From Halalkalibacter akibai JCM 9157 (GTDB taxonomy: Bacteria; Bacillota; Bacilli; Bacillales; Bacillaceae_D): a DNA stretch of 62,132 nt. A program made the translations under genes and the position numbers. Of the stretch, positions 28,302-38,904 are shown in pieces. The stretch spans positions 1 to 62,132 of the forward strand of contig NZ_BAUV01000026.1 of the NCBI RefSeq assembly GCF_000513135.1, given 5' to 3'. How positions within the stretch are numbered: the stretch's first letter is position 1; each line of letters opens with the position of its first letter. The notes beneath the pieces are model-generated. The model saw nothing but the letters and a program-made list of their open reading frames with translations, was not told where the DNA came from and made no database searches.

Positions 28302-29879
28302 ATGAAGTCTATAGATGAGTTTCTTCAAGCGCAAAATAATAGAATGGAAAATCTGTATAAGCCTGTCCTCTTTAATCATTGGATGGCAAAAACGACAGGA
28401 GAAAAAGAGTGGGGACTAAAACACGAAAAGGCGCTTGGTGAATACTTTGCCAATTTTGCTGATACAGAAGCTTACAATCAGGTAAAAGCTTATCGTGGGA
28501 TTCCAAACTTAACCTTGCATCAAAGCCGTCAATTGGATGATTTATATAATAAAATGGTTAAAAATCAACTAGATAAAGAAGATAGTAAGAAAACATTAGA
28601 ACTCGAAAGTGAAATATCTGCTGTTTTCAATACATATAGACCGATATTTGAAGGGAAAAAGGTGGCAAACAACGATCTATTAAACATTTTAAAAAATAGC
28701 ACGGATGAAAACCAAAGAAAAGAAGCTTGGTTAGCTAGTAAACAAGTGGGGAAGGAAATAGAAAAGAATCTCTTGAAATTAGTTCATAAAAGAAATGAAG
28801 ATGCACGTCAATTAGGATTTGAGAACTATTATGAACTTAGTTTTCACACTCAAGAGTTAGACTTAAAAACGGTTTTTGGTATTTTTCAGCAGTTAAAAGA
28901 GTTATCGGATGAGCCGTTTCGTAAGATCAAAACTGAAATTGATAGAGAAAGATCAGAGGAATTAGATATTTCTCAAGAAAATCTTCGGCCTTGGCATTAT
29001 GTCGATCCTTTTTTTCAGGAAGCCCCTTCTGTTAGTGGTGCCAATCTGGACTCGTTCTACAAAGATAAAGATTTAGAACAAATAGCGGTTTCAACGTTTA
29101 AGTCAATGGGACTAGATATAAGCGATATTCTTGAAAAAAGTGATTTATATCCCCGAGAAAACAAAAATCCATTTGGTTTTTGTACGAATGTTGATAGAAA
29201 AGGGGACGTGAGAATTCTTGTAAACCTGGATGAAAGTTCGTTTTGGACTACTGCCTTATTGCATGAGTTCGGACATGCGGTTTATTTTAAGTATATTAAA
29301 AGAGAATTGCCTTTTATACTTCGCTTTCATTCCCATTCATTGACCACTGAAGCAATCGCTTTATTTTTTGGGCGAATGACTAAAACGCTAACGTGGCAAA
29401 AGCGCTTTTTAGGTGTTGAGGATGAAAAGCTGGATACGTTAGCACCAGCAATCAATAAGATGCTACAGCGTCAATTGTTAGTATCAGCCCGCTGGATCAT
29501 TACTTTTTCATTTTTTGAAAAAGCTTTATATGAAGATCCGGACCAAGATTTAAACCAAATGTGGTGGAAACTTGTAAAAGAAATTCAGTACATTAACCCT
29601 CCAGAAAAAACCAGTTATCCTGACTGGGCAGCCAAAATGCATTTCTCCTTAGCACCCGCCTCTTATCAAGACTATTGGCTAGGAGAATTAACAGCTTCAC
29701 AGCTGGAACATTTTATCTCAAGCAACATCTCAACTGACCTGTTCACACTAGCAGTGGGAGATTATTTGAAAGACAACTTTTTTTCTGATGGGGCAATGCT
29801 ACATTGGAACGACAAAATCCTGAAGGCTACTGGAGAAAGGTTAAATCCAAGTTATTTTGTTAAGGAGTTTATCGGGTAA
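28302..29879 (+). CDS. M2/M3-type zinc metallopeptidase
   Basis: This 525-aa cytoplasmic peptidase has the zinc motif HEFGH at residues 321-325 and a third ligand, Glu350, in LTTEAIA. Spacing and surroundings resemble angiotensin-converting-enzyme-like (M2) and oligoendopeptidase (M3) families, which are all-helical gluzincins cutting short peptides. It has no signal peptide. I set the start at the ATG at 28302, eight bases from AGGGAGG. The frame extends to 28278 but without a site of its own. The substrate is probably short peptides. Confidence 0.87.
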   Translation: MKSIDEFLQAQNNRMENLYKPVLFNHWMAKTTGEKEWGLKHEKALGEYFANFADTEAYNQVKAYRGIPNLTLHQSRQLDDLYNKMVKNQLDKEDSKKTLELESEISAVFNTYRPIFEGKKVANNDLLNILKNSTDENQRKEAWLASKQVGKEIEKNLLKLVHKRNEDARQLGFENYYELSFHTQELDLKTVFGIFQQLKELSDEPFRKIKTEIDRERSEELDISQENLRPWHYVDPFFQEAPSVSGANLDSFYKDKDLEQIAVSTFKSMGLDISDILEKSDLYPRENKNPFGFCTNVDRKGDVRILVNLDESSFWTTALLHEFGHAVYFKYIKRELPFILRFHSHSLTTEAIALFFGRMTKTLTWQKRFLGVEDEKLDTLAPAINKMLQRQLLVSARWIITFSFFEKALYEDPDQDLNQMWWKLVKEIQYINPPEKTSYPDWAAKMHFSLAPASYQDYWLGELTASQLEHFISSNISTDLFTLAVGDYLKDNFFSDGAMLHWNDKILKATGERLNPSYFVKEFIG

Positions 29880-29995
29880 AGTAGAGCGGTTCTACAACAT
29901 TCACTATGAATATTCTTATCTATAACATACACTTTAGTTAAGTGGAAACACTTCTTTTCAAATTGAAAAAAAGATCTCTTTAAGGAGGAACGAAG

Positions 29996-30829
29996 ATGGC
30001 ATTAATCCAAGCTAATTTTCTATCAAAGTCATTGGGGAGAACTGTTCCAATGAATGTAATACTACCAGTAGACAAGTTTCTATTTCCGGGTATGCCTGTT
30101 AGAGACCAAAAGCCATTTAAAACGCTGTATCTGCTTCATGGTGTGCTCGGAAATTACACAGATTGGATAACCGGAACAAATATATTAAGATGGGCAGAAG
30201 AAAAGGATTTAGTTGTTGTCATGCCCTCTGGTGATAATATGTTCTATGTTGATAATCCGGGTGTAAACAATTATTATGGTGAGTTTATTGGTAAGGAGTT
30301 AGTAGAGATTACCCGAAAAATGTTTCATCTTTCAGACAAAAGAGAGGATACATATATCGCTGGACTCTCAATGGGTGGCTACGGTGCTATTAGAAATGGT
30401 TTGAAATACCATGATACATTTGGTTATGTCGCAGGTTTGTCTTCAGCCTTGATTACGGAAGGAATTGAAAACAGAACAAACGATAGTTCAATCTTCTTTG
30501 AAACTCGTTCCTATGCGGAAGGCTGTTTCGGAGATCTTACTAAAGTGGCTGAGAGTGATATGAATCCCAAATGGATCGTGAACAAGTTGATAGAAGAGAA
30601 TGTCAGTATCCCGAAACTATATGTAGCTTGTGGAGAAGACGACTTCCTTATAAATGAGAATCGAGATTTTCGAGATTGTTTACTAGAGTTCAATTTGGAT
30701 GTAACGTATGAAGAAGGTCCAGGAGGACATGATTGGGATTATTGGAACCTTTATATTAAAAAAGTGCTTGACTGGTTACCTCTTGAACACGATCATGCTG
30801 GTATAAGTAGTGGCAATGTAAAAAAATAA
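29996..30829 (+). CDS. Esterase D-type alpha/beta hydrolase (putative tributyrin esterase)
   Basis: This 277-aa alpha/beta hydrolase has a nucleophile elbow GLSMGG with Ser125, an acid in CGEDDFL (Asp215 or Asp216) and a base His245 in PGGHDWDYW. The order and spacing match the PF00756 group that includes tributyrin esterase EstA and S-formylglutathione hydrolase. It has no signal peptide, so it is probably cytoplasmic. An AAGGAGG site precedes the ATG. It is a single gene with a very strong terminator. The natural ester substrate is unknown. Given the nearby sugar genes, acetyl or acyl groups on oligosaccharides are one option. Confidence 0.87.
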   Translation: MALIQANFLSKSLGRTVPMNVILPVDKFLFPGMPVRDQKPFKTLYLLHGVLGNYTDWITGTNILRWAEEKDLVVVMPSGDNMFYVDNPGVNNYYGEFIGKELVEITRKMFHLSDKREDTYIAGLSMGGYGAIRNGLKYHDTFGYVAGLSSALITEGIENRTNDSSIFFETRSYAEGCFGDLTKVAESDMNPKWIVNKLIEENVSIPKLYVACGEDDFLINENRDFRDCLLEFNLDVTYEEGPGGHDWDYWNLYIKKVLDWLPLEHDHAGISSGNVKK

Positions 30830-30833
30830 TTAG

Positions 30834-30886
30834 AACAAGAGGAAACGCAGTCGATTTTACTCTACTGCGTTTCCTCTTGTTTTTTA
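30834..30886 (+). terminator. Strong terminator after the esterase gene
   Basis: AACAAGAGGAAACGCAGT (30834-30851) pairs perfectly over 18 bp with ACTGCGTTTCCTCTTGTT (30864-30881), followed by a T-run. Confidence 0.95.
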
Positions 30887-31172
30887 TGTATTCAATTGTG
30901 AAGGAGATTAAATCAACAGCCTTCTCGCCTTTATACGTAAAGTACAAACCATGCACCCCGCGATCAATTGCCCAATTTTATGCTGGTGAAATTGCAATCT
31001 GTGCAACCTCTTCACTTCACCGTAATTACATGCTAACAACCTAAAACTCCATAATTAAATTTGTCTATATCTCCCTGCTATTATGTCTTGATTACCCGTC
31101 TTTTTGTTGTTTAATCAATACTATAATTTATTTAGATAAATCGTAGCTTATTAACTGAGGAGGATATAGATT
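30887..31172. other. Intergenic leader of the first rhamnosidase gene
   Basis: About 290 nt without a gene. A TATAAT at 31122-31127 is a candidate -10 for the rhamnosidase gene, but the matching -35 region is weak, as expected for an activated promoter. I found neither a cre site nor the 62-nt block present before the other rhamnoside genes. Confidence 0.4.
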
Positions 31173-34100
31173 ATGAATACAAAAGAGGTTACCGAAAAGG
31201 GAATAATAAGGATTCATAACTTAAAAGTTGAATACGCTTACAATCCGATAGGGGTTGATGCTGAAAAACCACGGTTTAGTTGGATGATGTCATCAGATTC
31301 AAACGGACAAAGACAAATTGCTTATCAAATTCTTGTAGCATCAAGCCCTGAAAAATTAGTTATGAATGAGGCTGATCTATGGGATAGCGGTAAAGTCGTA
31401 TCAGATATCTCTGTAGCCATTAAATATCTGGGGAATACACTTGAACCATCTACTAAATATTATTGGACCGTTCTTGTATGGAACCAAGATGATAAACTGG
31501 TTCAAACTAAAGAGAGTGTATATTTCGAAACAGGTCTCAAAAGTACCGATGGTGTAACAGGATGGAGCGGGGCCAAATGGATTTCAATGGATGGAAAAGA
31601 TCCTAATAGTCATGGTGCACCTTTACTTAGAAAGGAAACGAAGCTGAATGGAAAAGTTAAAAGCGCAAGGCTATATATATCTGCATTAGGAGTGTATGAT
31701 GCTTATATAAATGGGCAAAAAATAGGAACTGTTAATGAAGGTGATGATAGTCTTACGGTGGAATTTATGCCTCCAGGATGGACGAATTATGATTCAACGA
31801 TCAACTATATGACCTATGATGTAACTCGTTATATGAAAGGGGACGCTGTAACTCTTGCTGCCGTATTAGGAAATGGTTGGTGGAATTGTCGAATATCAAA
31901 GGGAAGAGAAATAGATGGACTTACAAACTATTATTCGGGTGAAGTCAATGAACTCGCTTTATTTGCTAAGTTATTAATAACTTATGAAGACGATTCGGTA
32001 GATTCGGTGGTAACGGATGTTCATTCTGGTTGGAAAGCAACAGATAATGGTCCTATCCGTTCAAACGACATTTATGATGGAGAAACTTACGATGCAACTA
32101 TGGAGATAGAAGGATGGAATGATATCAGGTTTGATGATTCGAAATGGAATGATGTGAAAGAACATGATTACACAAAAGTTTTCCCTAATGCGACTGTTAC
32201 CGCATTTAATGGGGATACAGCAAAAATAATCGATGAACTGGATCAATTCCCACAAACGATCACGTATTATGAAGACGTAATTAATCAAGACGCTAGTAAA
32301 AATGGAAGAGGAACGATTGAGATTGATTCCAGTCGGACAATTCTTGATTCACAGCGAGCGAAAGAATGTAATGTTACAATCTCTGAAAACGAAACGGTAA
32401 TTTTTGACCTTGGACAAAATATGGTGGGTATTCCTAGAATCACGGTTCAAGGAGAAAAGGGAAGTCAAATCAAATTGCGTTTTGCTGAGATGTTAAATGA
32501 CGATAGTGAGGGGGCTGATGGTCCTAAAGGGTCCATATATACAGCAAACTTACGTTCAGCAAAAGCAACCGATTACTACACTCTAAAGGGAGACTTAGAA
32601 GGAGAAACATATCAGCCTACTTTGACTTTTCATGGTTTTAGATATGTTGAAGCTACAGTGGTTTCACCAAATACTACAATTTATGTTAATAGCTTAATCG
32701 GGAAAGTTACCATGTCTGCGCTTGAGGAGACGGGAAGTATCGTCACGTCACAACAAGATATTAATAACCTATTTTCAAATATTTTATGGGGGCATAGAGG
32801 GAATTATCTTTGGATTCCAACTGATTGCCCACAAAGAGACGAAAGAGTTGGTTGGTCAGGTGATACCCAACTTTTTGCGAACACTGCCTTATACAATATG
32901 GATGCTGCTATTTTCTTGGAGAATTGGATGGAGATGCTCACAGATTCTCAAGAAGCATATGGCGAAGGAACATTCCATTCCTCAACACCGAGTGGAAGAT
33001 TTGCAGATTTCATGGGTGTTGTAGGAAATGGTGGCTGGGCAGATGCTGGTGTCGTTGTTCCTTGGACAGTATGGCAGATGACTGGTGATACAACTATTAT
33101 CGAAAATAACTACAAAGCCATGGTAAAATATATGGATTGGATTTATAGTCAAACAGGAGAAACATTTAGGGGACCAGGTAGTATAGGGGATTGGTTGAAT
33201 TTTGAGGGAACAGCTAAAGAGCTTTTAAGTGATGCTTATTATGCTTATGATGCAAAATTGATGGAGAAAATGTCAATAGCTATTGGGAAACAAGAGGAAG
33301 CGGAAAAATATGGAAAGCTGTTTGAAAAGATTAAAAAAGAATATATTAAGAATTACATTGAAATAGATAACAATGGGATATTAACATTGAAGTGTACGAA
33401 GGGCTCTCCTTTTATGATGCCTAATTTTTATTCCTCCGCTGATGTAGAAGATAACAGCCAATGCGGTCTGCTTTGGACTATCAAATTAGAGTTGTATGAG
33501 AATGAAGACCAGAAGCAGCAAATGGTTGAGTTACTTGTTGAAAATATAAAAAATAATACAGAGTACAAGCAAAAACATCCGAATAGTAATCGTGTTAATT
33601 ATGCAGAAAATACATTGTCAGTTGGGTTTCTTGGAGTAAATGTGATTGCTCCAATATTATCCGAGGTAGGTCATTCGGAAGTTGCTTACTCCCTATTGTT
33701 ACAGGATCAGATGCCTTCCTGGTTATACTCCGTAAAAAATGGAGCAACAACAGTCTGGGAACGCTGGAATTCTTATTCTATCGAAGAGGGCTTTGGCGAT
33801 GTTGCTATGAATTCATTTAACCACTACGCTTATGGCGCAATTGCCGAATGGATGTACAAATATGCGGCAGGTATATCCAATGATGAGGCGCAACCTGGGT
33901 TTAAACATATCAATCTACAACCAAATATTGATAAATATAAGCGTCTTACCTCAGTCAGTGGAGAGTATAAGTCTGTCTATGGCACAATAAAAAGTGAATG
34001 GAACATGAAAGGCGATACACTTACTTATCATGTTTCAATTCCTGCGAATACAACTGCAACTGTTTGGCTTCCTACTACAAACAAAAATACTGTAAAAGTG

Positions 34101-34232
34101 GATGGACACTTAATTCAAAAGCACAACGAAGTCAATGTTGTTGGTTATGAAGATGGAAAAGCAATTTGTCAAATAGGATCAGGGTGTTATGAGTTTGAGT
34201 CGACTATTGAAAATGTAAAAGTGATAAACTAA
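31173..34232 (+). CDS. GH78 alpha-L-rhamnosidase (cytoplasmic, 1019 aa)
   Basis: This large enzyme removes terminal alpha-L-rhamnose from glycosides or oligosaccharides. It has the usual Bac_rhamnosid order: an N-terminal FnIII-like domain (from KVEYAYNPIGVD near residue 12), a carbohydrate-binding beta domain, a concanavalin-like domain, an (alpha/alpha)6 catalytic barrel and a C-terminal beta-sandwich. The catalytic-region signature from Asp551 to Asp564 (DCPQRDERVGWSGD) contains Glu557, the likely general acid. There is no signal peptide, so the substrate must be imported first. GAGGAGG precedes the ATG. The gene converges with the AraC gene and has its own terminator. Confidence 0.95.
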   Translation: MNTKEVTEKGIIRIHNLKVEYAYNPIGVDAEKPRFSWMMSSDSNGQRQIAYQILVASSPEKLVMNEADLWDSGKVVSDISVAIKYLGNTLEPSTKYYWTVLVWNQDDKLVQTKESVYFETGLKSTDGVTGWSGAKWISMDGKDPNSHGAPLLRKETKLNGKVKSARLYISALGVYDAYINGQKIGTVNEGDDSLTVEFMPPGWTNYDSTINYMTYDVTRYMKGDAVTLAAVLGNGWWNCRISKGREIDGLTNYYSGEVNELALFAKLLITYEDDSVDSVVTDVHSGWKATDNGPIRSNDIYDGETYDATMEIEGWNDIRFDDSKWNDVKEHDYTKVFPNATVTAFNGDTAKIIDELDQFPQTITYYEDVINQDASKNGRGTIEIDSSRTILDSQRAKECNVTISENETVIFDLGQNMVGIPRITVQGEKGSQIKLRFAEMLNDDSEGADGPKGSIYTANLRSAKATDYYTLKGDLEGETYQPTLTFHGFRYVEATVVSPNTTIYVNSLIGKVTMSALEETGSIVTSQQDINNLFSNILWGHRGNYLWIPTDCPQRDERVGWSGDTQLFANTALYNMDAAIFLENWMEMLTDSQEAYGEGTFHSSTPSGRFADFMGVVGNGGWADAGVVVPWTVWQMTGDTTIIENNYKAMVKYMDWIYSQTGETFRGPGSIGDWLNFEGTAKELLSDAYYAYDAKLMEKMSIAIGKQEEAEKYGKLFEKIKKEYIKNYIEIDNNGILTLKCTKGSPFMMPNFYSSADVEDNSQCGLLWTIKLELYENEDQKQQMVELLVENIKNNTEYKQKHPNSNRVNYAENTLSVGFLGVNVIAPILSEVGHSEVAYSLLLQDQMPSWLYSVKNGATTVWERWNSYSIEEGFGDVAMNSFNHYAYGAIAEWMYKYAAGISNDEAQPGFKHINLQPNIDKYKRLTSVSGEYKSVYGTIKSEWNMKGDTLTYHVSIPANTTATVWLPTTNKNTVKVDGHLIQKHNEVNVVGYEDGKAICQIGSGCYEFESTIENVKVIN

Positions 34233-34359
34233 TTGTTATTGTAAAATTATTACCCGCACAAGCAAATTTAGTTGAAAATGCAAAAATTGGTAGAAGGGAG
34301 ATTTTAAAGAGAGTATTCTAAACAATATAAAAGAGGACGCAATGGCTCTTTTAGCACTT

Positions 34360-34396
34360 ACCTTAAGAGGAGAGGGTTTCTCTTCTTAAGGTTTTT
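34360..34396 (+). terminator. Terminator after the first GH78 gene
   Basis: ACCTTAAGAGGAGA (34360-34373) pairs with TCTCTTCTTAAGGT (34379-34392) with one mismatch, then a T-run. Confidence 0.85.
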
Positions 34397-34532
34397 GTAT
34401 AGCAACTCGATTCAGTGCTTGGGACAACTCCTTTGTAGCTCTCTTGAATTGTGACTTTTGTTGAAGAGTTTTCAAATAGGTTGATAAGGTGGGATTTATA
34501 TCTATTTTTGTCGTGTTAATGCTATTCTTATT

Positions 34533-35411
34533 CTAAACATTTTTTCGATACTGATGAGGGGATAAACCAAGTTTTTTTGTAAATAGTTTACGGAAGTGAT
34601 CGGTGTCCTTGTATCCAATGAAATAACTAATCTCTTTGATTGACAAGTCTGTTGTAACTAGCAGTTCACAACTTCGTTCAATTCTTTTATTTTGAAGGTA
34701 TTCATTAAACGTTTGTCCAGTGTATTTTTTAAACATTCGTGAAAAATGGCGTTCACTTACATTCATCTTATTCGCTACATGTGCTAGTGTAATCGTTTGA
34801 TTTAAATGCTCTGTCATATAGGAGACTACCTCGTCAATAGCAAATACTGATAATTTCGGTAGAGAGGCTTCAGTATGACGGTGTTTCATCCGAAATAACT
34901 GGAGCATAAGTTCGTGAATTTTTGCTGTAACAATGATGGGATAACCGGGCTGCTTTTGTTGATATTCAAAGTACATAGATCGAATTAAATTTAAACAAAT
35001 ATCTTGATGATCACTTACATGTAAGAAGGAAAAAGTTGATTTTATACCTAAACTAGAAAGCCAAATTGAAAGACTCGTGTCTCCTATTCTAGTTGTTTCT
35101 TTCATAAGTGAGTCTAGAACTTGTCGATCAAATAGAACATTATAGACGGTAAGGGGATGAATAGAAGTAGGTGAGGTTGGACGAAATACATGGCTTGCTC
35201 CAATTGGGATTAAAAATAATTCACCTTTATTGACAGGGATAATATGATCATCGACATGATGAAAACCTTTGCCTTCTTCAATAATCGTTATTTCAATAAA
35301 ATCATGAATGTGATGAGGGTTCTCAAATCCTTCTTTCCAACGATTAATATGGAAATTGAGATTATTTTTGAAGTACGATTGTCCAATAAATTCGCTTCTA
35401 ACCTTTTTCAT
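34533..35411 (-). CDS. AraC family transcriptional regulator with cupin sensor
   Basis: This 292-aa protein has an N-terminal AraC-type cupin (about residues 15-150, HIHDFIEITII pattern) and a C-terminal double helix-turn-helix (about 190-292, ending in KKLGLSPHQYRK). RhaS/RhaR-like and XylR-like activators of sugar genes have this architecture. It is divergent from the YesM-type kinase gene and lies inside the rhamnoside locus, so it is likely an activator responding to rhamnose or a rhamnoside. GGGAGG precedes the ATG. Confidence 0.9.
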   Translation of the reverse strand: MKKVRSEFIGQSYFKNNLNFHINRWKEGFENPHHIHDFIEITIIEEGKGFHHVDDHIIPVNKGELFLIPIGASHVFRPTSPTSIHPLTVYNVLFDRQVLDSLMKETTRIGDTSLSIWLSSLGIKSTFSFLHVSDHQDICLNLIRSMYFEYQQKQPGYPIIVTAKIHELMLQLFRMKHRHTEASLPKLSVFAIDEVVSYMTEHLNQTITLAHVANKMNVSERHFSRMFKKYTGQTFNEYLQNKRIERSCELLVTTDLSIKEISYFIGYKDTDHFRKLFTKKLGLSPHQYRKNV

Positions 35412-35545
35412 GAGAGAAGACCTCCCTAGTTTACTATCTATTATTGTATAGCATGATTCATCAAAAAAGAAGTAATTAACTAATAAATAGACTATAATAC
35501 ATACGACTCAGAACATACAGAATGGATCTTAAAGGATGATTGGAA

Positions 35546-37291
35546 ATGAATCGATTGCTTCAAAAAATGGTTAGAATTTTCCACCTGCAAAAATTCAAAA
35601 ATCGAATTCTAGCAGCATTAATCGTACTATCTATTTTACCCATTTTATTGCTTGGTTTTATCTCTTATAATTTGGCCAATCAGGCACTTGTTAAAAATCA
35701 TATTGAGAATAATCAAAGTAGGCTTAAAACAACAAGTGAAACCTCAGATGTTATTTTTCGTAATATTATTAATACACAAAGATTAATTCTATCAGACCAA
35801 ACGTTACGACAAGAGTTAATTCAAAGTGGCAGTAGTAGAAGTAATGATCAAGATATTATTGGTTGGCAAACCTATGCCATTCTGCAGAGAATCTTATCTA
35901 ATTATTTAGTTGATCAACGCTATATTGACTCTGTTTGCGTCCTGGATAATGCGTTTCGTTCGGTTTGTTATGGAAGATCGAATTTAATCGATTCTTATCA
36001 AAATAACCCAAGAAGAATTTCTCAAACCCTTTGGTATCAAAAGAGTTTAGAAGCAAAAGGGAAGGAAATTTTTATTGATTATAACGTTCTAGAAAATAAG
36101 CCGGATACATTCTCCTCTGTTAAATTACTATTAAATCCTGAGCAATTCAGCCGTGAACCAATTGGACTTCTGGTAGTTAATATTAAAAAGTCGCTATTTT
36201 CCAATATGTTGGATGAAAGAGAATCAGAAGGGATGATTATTCTAGATTCTTCAGATGGTGTAGTTAAAACTGTTTATGATTCCCGTCCTGATTCTGATCC
36301 TATGTATACAATTGATAGCCTTAGTTTTGTTTTACAAGAATTAGAAAAAAAGGGATATATCACTAGTCATTATACGAACCAAACAACTGGCTGGACTTAC
36401 TTATCGGTGATGAAAAATGAGGATCTTTTTAGAGACTCTGTTCAGATCCGGACAGCTACTTTCGCTATTGCTATTTTGATTACATTACTAGTCTTGATTC
36501 TCTCTGTTTTCCTCTCTAGTAAAATTACAAGTCCTATTCGACAAATTAAGAATATGATGATGGATTGGTCGAAAGGAACAGGAACAACGACGGCTAGTGA
36601 TAAAGATGAATTAGAATTAATAGGTGGGACGTTTAAACAGATTACTACTGAAAATAGAAGTTTAAACGAGCAGTTAATTCGTTCTCAATTGAAAGGAAAA
36701 GAAGCAGAATTACGGGCTTTACAAGCACAAATCAATCCGCACTTCTTATATAACACGCTTGATTCAATTTATTGGATGGCGATGATTGACAAAAATGAGC
36801 AAATCTCCAAGATGACAGTAGCTTTGTCGGAAAGTTTTAAAATTAGTTTAAATCATGGAAAAGAAACCATCCCCCTTTCAAAGGAATTGGAGCATATTAA
36901 ACATTATGTAACGATTCAAAATATTAGATTTAGTAATCGTTTTCAATATATCCAAGATGTCGAAGAACAGCTATTGGATAAAATGATTTTAAAGTTAATA
37001 CTTCAACCGATGATTGAAAATGCGATTACTCATGGGCTAGAAAGAAAAGTTGGCAAAGGAACAGTAAAATTAATTGGTCGATTAGAATCTGAAACAATGA
37101 TATTTATAGTGGAAGATGACGGGATTGGTATTGAAGATTTAGCTGTTACAGAGATGGGCTATGGCTTACAAAATATTAGAGAGCGATTATTGCTCTATTA
37201 TGGCCCTGAAAGTTCTTTTGAAATCAACAGTGTTGTCAATCAAGGCACAATAGTAGAAATTCGCTTGCCCAAAGATAAGGAGGGTTCTTAA
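35546..37291 (+). CDS. YesM-type sensor histidine kinase
   Basis: This 581-aa membrane kinase pairs with the response regulator gene it overlaps. TM1 (about 19-45), an extracytoplasmic Cache-like sensor (about 50-300), TM2 (about 303-328), HAMP, a His_kinase domain with the phospho-acceptor sequence INPHFLYNTLD (near residue 400) and a HATPase domain (EDDGIGI near 530) appear in order. I prefer the ATG at 35546 over the TTG at 35540 for spacing from AAAGGATG. YesM/LytS-type kinases in Bacillus sense plant polysaccharide fragments. The stop overlaps the regulator start (TAATG). Confidence 0.92.
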   Translation: MNRLLQKMVRIFHLQKFKNRILAALIVLSILPILLLGFISYNLANQALVKNHIENNQSRLKTTSETSDVIFRNIINTQRLILSDQTLRQELIQSGSSRSNDQDIIGWQTYAILQRILSNYLVDQRYIDSVCVLDNAFRSVCYGRSNLIDSYQNNPRRISQTLWYQKSLEAKGKEIFIDYNVLENKPDTFSSVKLLLNPEQFSREPIGLLVVNIKKSLFSNMLDERESEGMIILDSSDGVVKTVYDSRPDSDPMYTIDSLSFVLQELEKKGYITSHYTNQTTGWTYLSVMKNEDLFRDSVQIRTATFAIAILITLLVLILSVFLSSKITSPIRQIKNMMMDWSKGTGTTTASDKDELELIGGTFKQITTENRSLNEQLIRSQLKGKEAELRALQAQINPHFLYNTLDSIYWMAMIDKNEQISKMTVALSESFKISLNHGKETIPLSKELEHIKHYVTIQNIRFSNRFQYIQDVEEQLLDKMILKLILQPMIENAITHGLERKVGKGTVKLIGRLESETMIFIVEDDGIGIEDLAVTEMGYGLQNIRERLLLYYGPESSFEINSVVNQGTIVEIRLPKDKEGS

Positions 37292-38771
37292 TGCTTAAGG
37301 CAGTCATATTTGATGATGAATATATCGTGATTCAGGGTTTGAAATCACTGATTCATTGGGCTCAATACGGTATTGAAGTAGTAGGTACTGCGAGCGACGG
37401 GATTTCAGCATTTGAGCTGTTTCAAACGCTGAAACCAGATATCGTTTTTACAGATATTAGAATGCCAGGTATGGACGGATTAGAGCTAATACAGAAAATC
37501 ATGAAAGAAGCACCTACTACAATTTGCATTGTCTTTAGTGGTTTTAATGAATTTGAATATGTGAAAAAAGCTCTTAAACTAGGTGTAGCGGACTACCTTG
37601 ATAAGCCAGTAACAATTCCCATGATTGAGGAAGCGGTCGAGAGAACGCTGAAAAGGATAGAAGATCAAAATGAAATGACAAATCTAAAATTAGAACGAAA
37701 GAAAACCAAGCAAGAGTTAATGGAGAAAGCAACTTTAGACTTGTTATTAAACAAAGACGATGCCTATAAGAAATGGCATGAACATTTTCGCACCGAAGCG
37801 GATCGTGTGGTTGCGGCAACTGTTATTTCCTATTACGGAAAAGAAAAAATGCCCATCATCAGAAATGACTCAGTTACAATGGTCTCAGTCTGGAATGGGA
37901 AACGGGATTTAGTGGTCATTTTTTATTTTAACCAAGATTTTTCTCTGACGGAACAGTATATAACAGAGTGGATTAACCGTACCAATGGAATAGTAGGTTC
38001 GGGTCAGATTTACAACGATTTAGAATTATTGTCAAAAAGTTACCGTGAGGCACTGAATGCCTTGGAATACGGGTGTTTTCTTGAAGAAGAAGGTTGGATT
38101 CGTTTTGAAAATTTACCGAAAGATACGGTTATTCCCGAGGAACTTTCTAATCAAGTAAAGGACATTTTATCTTCAATGCGTAAAAGAGATGAAACGGGAA
38201 CAGAAAATGCCTTAACTCAATATATAGATTGGATTGAATTTGAGAAGCTTGATCGAGACATGGCAGAGCGTGAACTATTAAAGCTGATTTATTTAGTCAT
38301 CGAGGTTGTCAAAGAAACAGCTGGAGAGTCGAATGTGAAACAGTTAGCAACCTATCAGCTTACAGGGAGATTCGTAACGCCCAAACAAGAGATGAAATGG
38401 CACTATGGCTCCGCAAGCAAATGAAACAAATGTGGGATTGGACCATAAAGAATACCCAAGAAAAGAAGCATTCGGCTATTAACCGAGCATTACAGTATAT
38501 CGAAGGGCATTATAATGAAGATTTAACTCTACAACAGGTAGCAGAAAAGGTTGATATGAACCCAACCTATTTAAGCTATCTCTTTAAAGAAGAAATGGGT
38601 GAATCCTATATTAAATATTTGACTCGTTTCCGAATTGAGCAGGCAAAATCGCTACTTAAATCAGGGCAAAAAGTTTCTGTTGTAAGTGAAATGGTGGGTT
38701 ATCAAACTTACAGACACTTTTCTGAAATTTTTAAAAAAGCTACGGGTGTGACCCCAAGCCAATTTAGATGA
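37291..38771 (+). pseudogene. YesN-type AraC response regulator, frameshifted
   Basis: The first frame (37291-38424) encodes the receiver domain with acidic pocket Asp8/Asp9, phospho-acceptor Asp55 (FTDIRMPG) and the LDKPV lysine, then a helical linker. The second frame (readable from about 38361, first ATG 38397, to 38771) encodes the double AraC helix-turn-helix, ending in GVTPSQFR. They join if one base is restored near 38360: LQ-tail ATYQL then continues as YREIRNAQTRDEMALW. The likely event is loss of one T from a short T-run in CTTACAGG. As read, the DNA-binding domain is detached, so the regulator would be inactive unless the second frame is translated separately or the base is a sequence error. 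Confidence 0.88.
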
Positions 38772-38798
38772 AGGATATGGGATGAAGAAATAAATAAT

Positions 38799-38885
38799 AA
38801 AGACTGGTGATCAATTTTTAGGACAGTAGAAAAAGGCAACTCGAACTTTTTCAGTGTCCTTTCTCTTGATCATCAGTCTTTTTTG
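38799..38885 (+). terminator. Long nested terminator after the two-component genes
   Basis: The outer stem AAGACTGGTGATCAA (about 38800-38814) pairs with TTGATCATCAGTCTT (about 38866-38880). An inner stem GGACAGTAGAAAAAG (38821-38835) pairs with CTTTTTCAGTGTCC (38846-38859). A T-run follows. At about 85 nt it is longer than usual. Confidence 0.88.
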
Positions 38886-38904
38886 TTAGAACGAAGGAGT
38901 GGAC

